Made by a program: the position numbers and the translations under genes. Below, in pieces: positions 61,708 through 64,000 of a stretch of 64,000 nucleotides of DNA (the stretch's first letter is position 1; each line of letters opens with the position of its first letter). Source of the stretch: JBFONV01 sp040779335 (GTDB lineage Bacteria > Pseudomonadota > Gammaproteobacteria > Enterobacterales > Alteromonadaceae); the NCBI GenBank assembly GCA_040779335.1, contig JBFONV010000004.1, forward strand, positions 1 through 64,000, in the 5' to 3' direction. The notes below the pieces were generated by a model, which saw only the letters and a program-made list of their open reading frames with translations, searched no databases and was not told where the DNA came from.

Positions 61708-62216
61708 ATTGTCGCGTTGGCGACGACACCCAAAGGGAGGCTGACGCCGACCTCCCTCTGGACTCCCTCGGCGCTGCTGAAAAAAGTGTTTCTTCATTAA
61801 ATAATCAATATTCGAGCTAACGTTCAGATAGCACATCCATGTGCTACTTCACTTTGCTGGCGTCCTGCCAGCAATAGCTGATATTGATTATTCATTCAGA
61901 CATTTTTCCAAAGCAGATTTATGCTTCGTTCTAGAATTGTGATTACTTTCTCTGTATTCAATATTGTCAGTAAATAAAGGGAGCCTTTCGGGCTTAATTG
62001 ATCCCATGACAGCGGTTTGATAAATGACTAGCATCGGTAGCCCTCTACTCGAGACAGGACGTCGAGGGCTGCCGTTGTTCATGGACGATAAATCGGCAGT
62101 GTTCGAGGAATACGCTAGTTGTTTATCAAAGTATTCCGCTGTTTGGGTGTCGGAGGGGTTCCAAGGGGAGGCACGGCGGTACGCCGCCCCTTGGGTGCTG
62201 TCAGCACCCTGACAAT
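61708..62216. repeat. Structured interspersed repeat, core C
   Basis: About 509 bases from ATTGTCGCGTTGGCGACGAC to CAGCACCCTGACAAT. The reverse complement of the right end (ATTGTCAGGGTGCTGACAGC, then CACCCAAGGGGCGG, loop, CCTCCCCTTGG) aligns with the left end over about 75 bases, giving a clear long terminal inverted repeat. It has the same internal hairpins as core A on the left and the same middle as core B. Confidence 0.9.
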
Positions 62217-62310
62217 CTAATAAGAGCAATTAACAAATATAGAAAGAATTTTACCAATCATGTTATTTATTGGTTTAAATACTTTTTAGCGTGACTTTTA
62301 TCCTAGTCAT
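62217..62310. repeat. Repeat spacer S, copy 2
   Basis: The same sequence as spacer copy 1 (ACCAATCATGTTATTTATTG, then TTTAAATACTTTTTAGCGTGA), placed after core C exactly as copy 1 is placed after core A. Confidence 0.85.
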
Positions 62311-62338
62311 ATTGTCGCGGTGTCTTCAGCACCCTGAC
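62311..62338. repeat. Collapsed core remnant after spacer S
   Basis: ATTGTCGCGGTG joins through TCTT to CAGCACCCTGAC: the first 12 bases of a left end directly fused to the last bases of a right end. It stands where core B stands in the other composite copy. Confidence 0.7.
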
Positions 62339-62457
62339 GCTAATTGACTGTGGTATATCGCTAGATTAAGTGCGTTTCTCTTGGTCAAGTTGACTAAGCA
62401 GGGGCATTCCCATAATCTGTATGTTCTTTGAAGGTGTTTTTGGGGAAAACATTTTTT

Positions 62458-63267
62458 ATGCGTATTCTTTTGGTACTGACATTATTACTACTCTCCCCAC
62501 CTTTAAAAGCATTAGAGCAGCCTTGGCTCATTTTAACAGAACCCTTTCCTCCCTACTTTTCTCCTGAGCTGCCAAATAATGGCTGGATGCATGACTTGGT
62601 CGCAACTGCACTGACTAATCAGGGTATTAATGTGACTATTGAATATGTCGCTTGGTCAAGAGCAATGCGACTTACAGCAAGTGGGGGTGCAGTAGCGGCA
62701 TTGGGGGCTTACAAATCGGTACAGCGCGAGCAGCGTTATTATTATAGTAAAGCGATTGGTAAAACTGATACCGGGTTTTTCGGCAAGTCCACTTTAGCGC
62801 TTACCACACCGCTTCAACTCGATGATCTTAAAAAATACGTTATCGCAAAAGGAGAAGAATATGTTGTGGTGGAAGGGTTTGAGGATCATCCTGATTTATC
62901 ATTTACCGAAACGGTGGATCTGATCACAAGCCTTCATATGCTCCTAGGAGGGAGAGTGGATCTGGTTGCAGGCACTAAACAGGTTGGAGAATATTGGCTA
63001 CACCATCATCCTAAATTTACTGAACGTCCAGAATCGTCCAGCATTAACTTTATTGAGCCTGCGCTAGCGACACAGAAAATGTATATGATTTTCGGCAAAG
63101 TACAGGACGGAAACGATATTAGAGTGAAGCAGTTTAACAAGGCGATAGCCGATTTTGTTTGGTCTGGAGAGTTATCAACGTTACTAACTCGACATCTACT
63201 TCCTGAGGCAGAAAGACAAAGTATCATCACATTATTGCAAGAACAGTTTGAAAAACCTAACTACTAG
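62458..63267 (+). CDS. Periplasmic solute-binding-like protein (SBP_bac_3 type)
   Basis: 269 residues from ATG at 62458, giving a clear signal peptide (MRILLVLTLLLLSPPLKALE); an in-frame TTG at 62428 would add ten residues and spoil it. The mature part has LILTEPFPPYFSPELPNNGW and SRAMRLTASGGAVAALGAYK, typical of amino-acid-binding protein folds, without transporter genes nearby. It resembles the orphan periplasmic proteins common in Alteromonadales; the ligand is unknown. Same broad family as the protein at 14743-15504. Confidence 0.75.
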   Translation: MRILLVLTLLLLSPPLKALEQPWLILTEPFPPYFSPELPNNGWMHDLVATALTNQGINVTIEYVAWSRAMRLTASGGAVAALGAYKSVQREQRYYYSKAIGKTDTGFFGKSTLALTTPLQLDDLKKYVIAKGEEYVVVEGFEDHPDLSFTETVDLITSLHMLLGGRVDLVAGTKQVGEYWLHHHPKFTERPESSSINFIEPALATQKMYMIFGKVQDGNDIRVKQFNKAIADFVWSGELSTLLTRHLLPEAERQSIITLLQEQFEKPNY

Positions 63268-63560
63268 CGCAGCACAGTCTAACAGGCAGTTATGAGCGAA
63301 TAGCAGTCGTACAAGAAACATATGCCAGCAGTCTGCATCACGGCCATAGCCGTCGAACGCTTTTCAGAATTGTGTGGGAAGTTTGTGTCATAAACATAAG
63401 TTAGAGTGTTTCGCGGTGACAAGCAATTGCGAGGATACTACCACCTTTGCGAGAGCGCCATTAGAAATTCAAGAAAATAAGCCCTGTTGCACAGAATAGC
63501 AATATGCTTTATTTTATCCAGACTCTCATACACAAAATGTTAGCTACGGTTTTCAGAAAC

Positions 63561-64000
63561 ATGAAAAAAATAATAGTAATATTATTGTTTAGTCTCTCTT
63601 TCCCTTTATTCAGTCAAGAAAAAATCAGTGTCTTGATTCTACAAAACGAGTATGCCCACGATGTCCATGTTATAACAGACGTATTTGAGGAAGTACTAGA
63701 TAACACTGGAAATTATTCGATTGATAAGTTCTTTGTTCAAGAAAAGGAGGACTGGGATAAATTCAACTATAATTTCAAAGATTATCAATTGATAATATCA
63801 TCAAGACTTGGTGTTGATATGCCTGAAAAATTAAGAAATGAGTTTGTTTTTCACATAGAGAATGGAGGTAATTTAGTCATAACTCATCAAGGTGTTAGTT
63901 CTTTTTATGATTGGCCAAAATTTCATGAAGTAATTGGGTTAGGATGGTACGGTTCAAGTGCGGGAGAGCATATATTTTGGGACGAAAGCATTGGTGATTT
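63561..64000 (+). CDS. ThuA-like domain protein (partial, runs off right edge)
   Basis: The frame from ATG 63561 is open to the window end, giving 146 residues. It has a signal peptide (MKKIIVILLFSLSFPLFSQE), then a glutamine-amidotransferase-like ThuA domain: VLILQNEYAHDVHVITDVFE, NGGNLVITHQGVSSFYDW and a GLGWYGSSAGEHIFWDE block like those of ThuA proteins. ThuA was linked to disaccharide use in rhizobia; the role here is unknown. Confidence 0.7.
   Translation, partial: MKKIIVILLFSLSFPLFSQEKISVLILQNEYAHDVHVITDVFEEVLDNTGNYSIDKFFVQEKEDWDKFNYNFKDYQLIISSRLGVDMPEKLRNEFVFHIENGGNLVITHQGVSSFYDWPKFHEVIGLGWYGSSAGEHIFWDESIGD

Noticed and set aside
61888..62229. Open frames on both strands inside repeat core C (also 62024-62212, 56552-56846 in core A and 60538-60843 in core D)
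   Set aside because: They run through hairpins and terminal repeats, lack ribosome binding sites, are not kept in the sister copies and resemble no protein family.
63484..63510. CCCTGTTGCACAG as a possible insertion-sequence end
   Set aside because: A faint resemblance to IS ends only; no partner end and no transposase remnant nearby.

Overview
The window is a chromosomal segment of a marine gammaproteobacterium of the Alteromonadales, most like Colwellia or Thalassotalea (Colwelliaceae). This rests on low-to-moderate GC content, gammaproteobacterial gene neighbourhoods (rsmE-gshB-yqgE-ruvX; yggS-proC-yggT-rdgB-hemW; gcvTHP next to ubiI-ubiH-pepP-ygfB-zapA-6S RNA), and families typical of that order. 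The genus is an inference; no rRNA or tRNA gene is present to test it.

Layout. 0-9 kb: end of an exbD gene, a RbgA/YlqF GTPase and HIT protein pair, methionine gamma-lyase divergent from a TyrR-type regulator with two TYR-box-like palindromes between them, a SUI1/YciH factor, and the electron-transfer-flavoprotein system (etfBA divergent from ETF-quinone oxidoreductase) with tandem PsrA-type operators between the two arms. 9-26.6 kb: a YggN-like protein, a FapA/DUF342 polymer-binding protein with a small partner gene, cinA, a DUF4097 protein, a periplasmic binding protein, a plant-type dihydrodipicolinate synthase, an RluA-family pseudouridine synthase, rraB, an iodotyrosine-deiodinase-like flavoprotein, a tandem universal stress protein, and purL divergent from mltF. 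26.7-43 kb: housekeeping genes (tadA, hemW, rdgB, proC, yggS, pilT, pilU, ruvX, yqgE, gshB, rsmE, metK, murI) with a decayed EamA transporter pseudogene and a possible MetJ-controlled metK promoter. 43-55 kb: 6S RNA (ssrS) on the minus strand, zapA, the ygfB-pepP-ubiH-ubiI operon and the glycine cleavage operon gcvT-gcvH-gcvP.

From about 55 kb to the right edge the window changes character. Unrelated accessory genes (creatininase-like secreted protein, a large secreted beta-propeller-like protein with a GlyGly-CTERM sorting tail, a PepSY-type membrane protein, a periplasmic binding protein, a ThuA-like protein) are separated by long non-coding repeats. Four large copies and one collapsed remnant of one repeat family occur within 6.2 kb. 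They have structured terminal inverted repeats of roughly 75 bp, internal chains of hairpins, and a separate upstream hairpin module. No transposase gene accompanies them here, so they look like non-autonomous (MITE-like) elements or loci for structured RNA. This family is the best candidate for something undescribed in the window.

No CRISPR array, prophage, intact insertion sequence, restriction system or recognisable antiphage system was found. Start codons were adjusted from the longest open frame where a ribosome binding site or family alignment justified it; these cases are stated in the entries.
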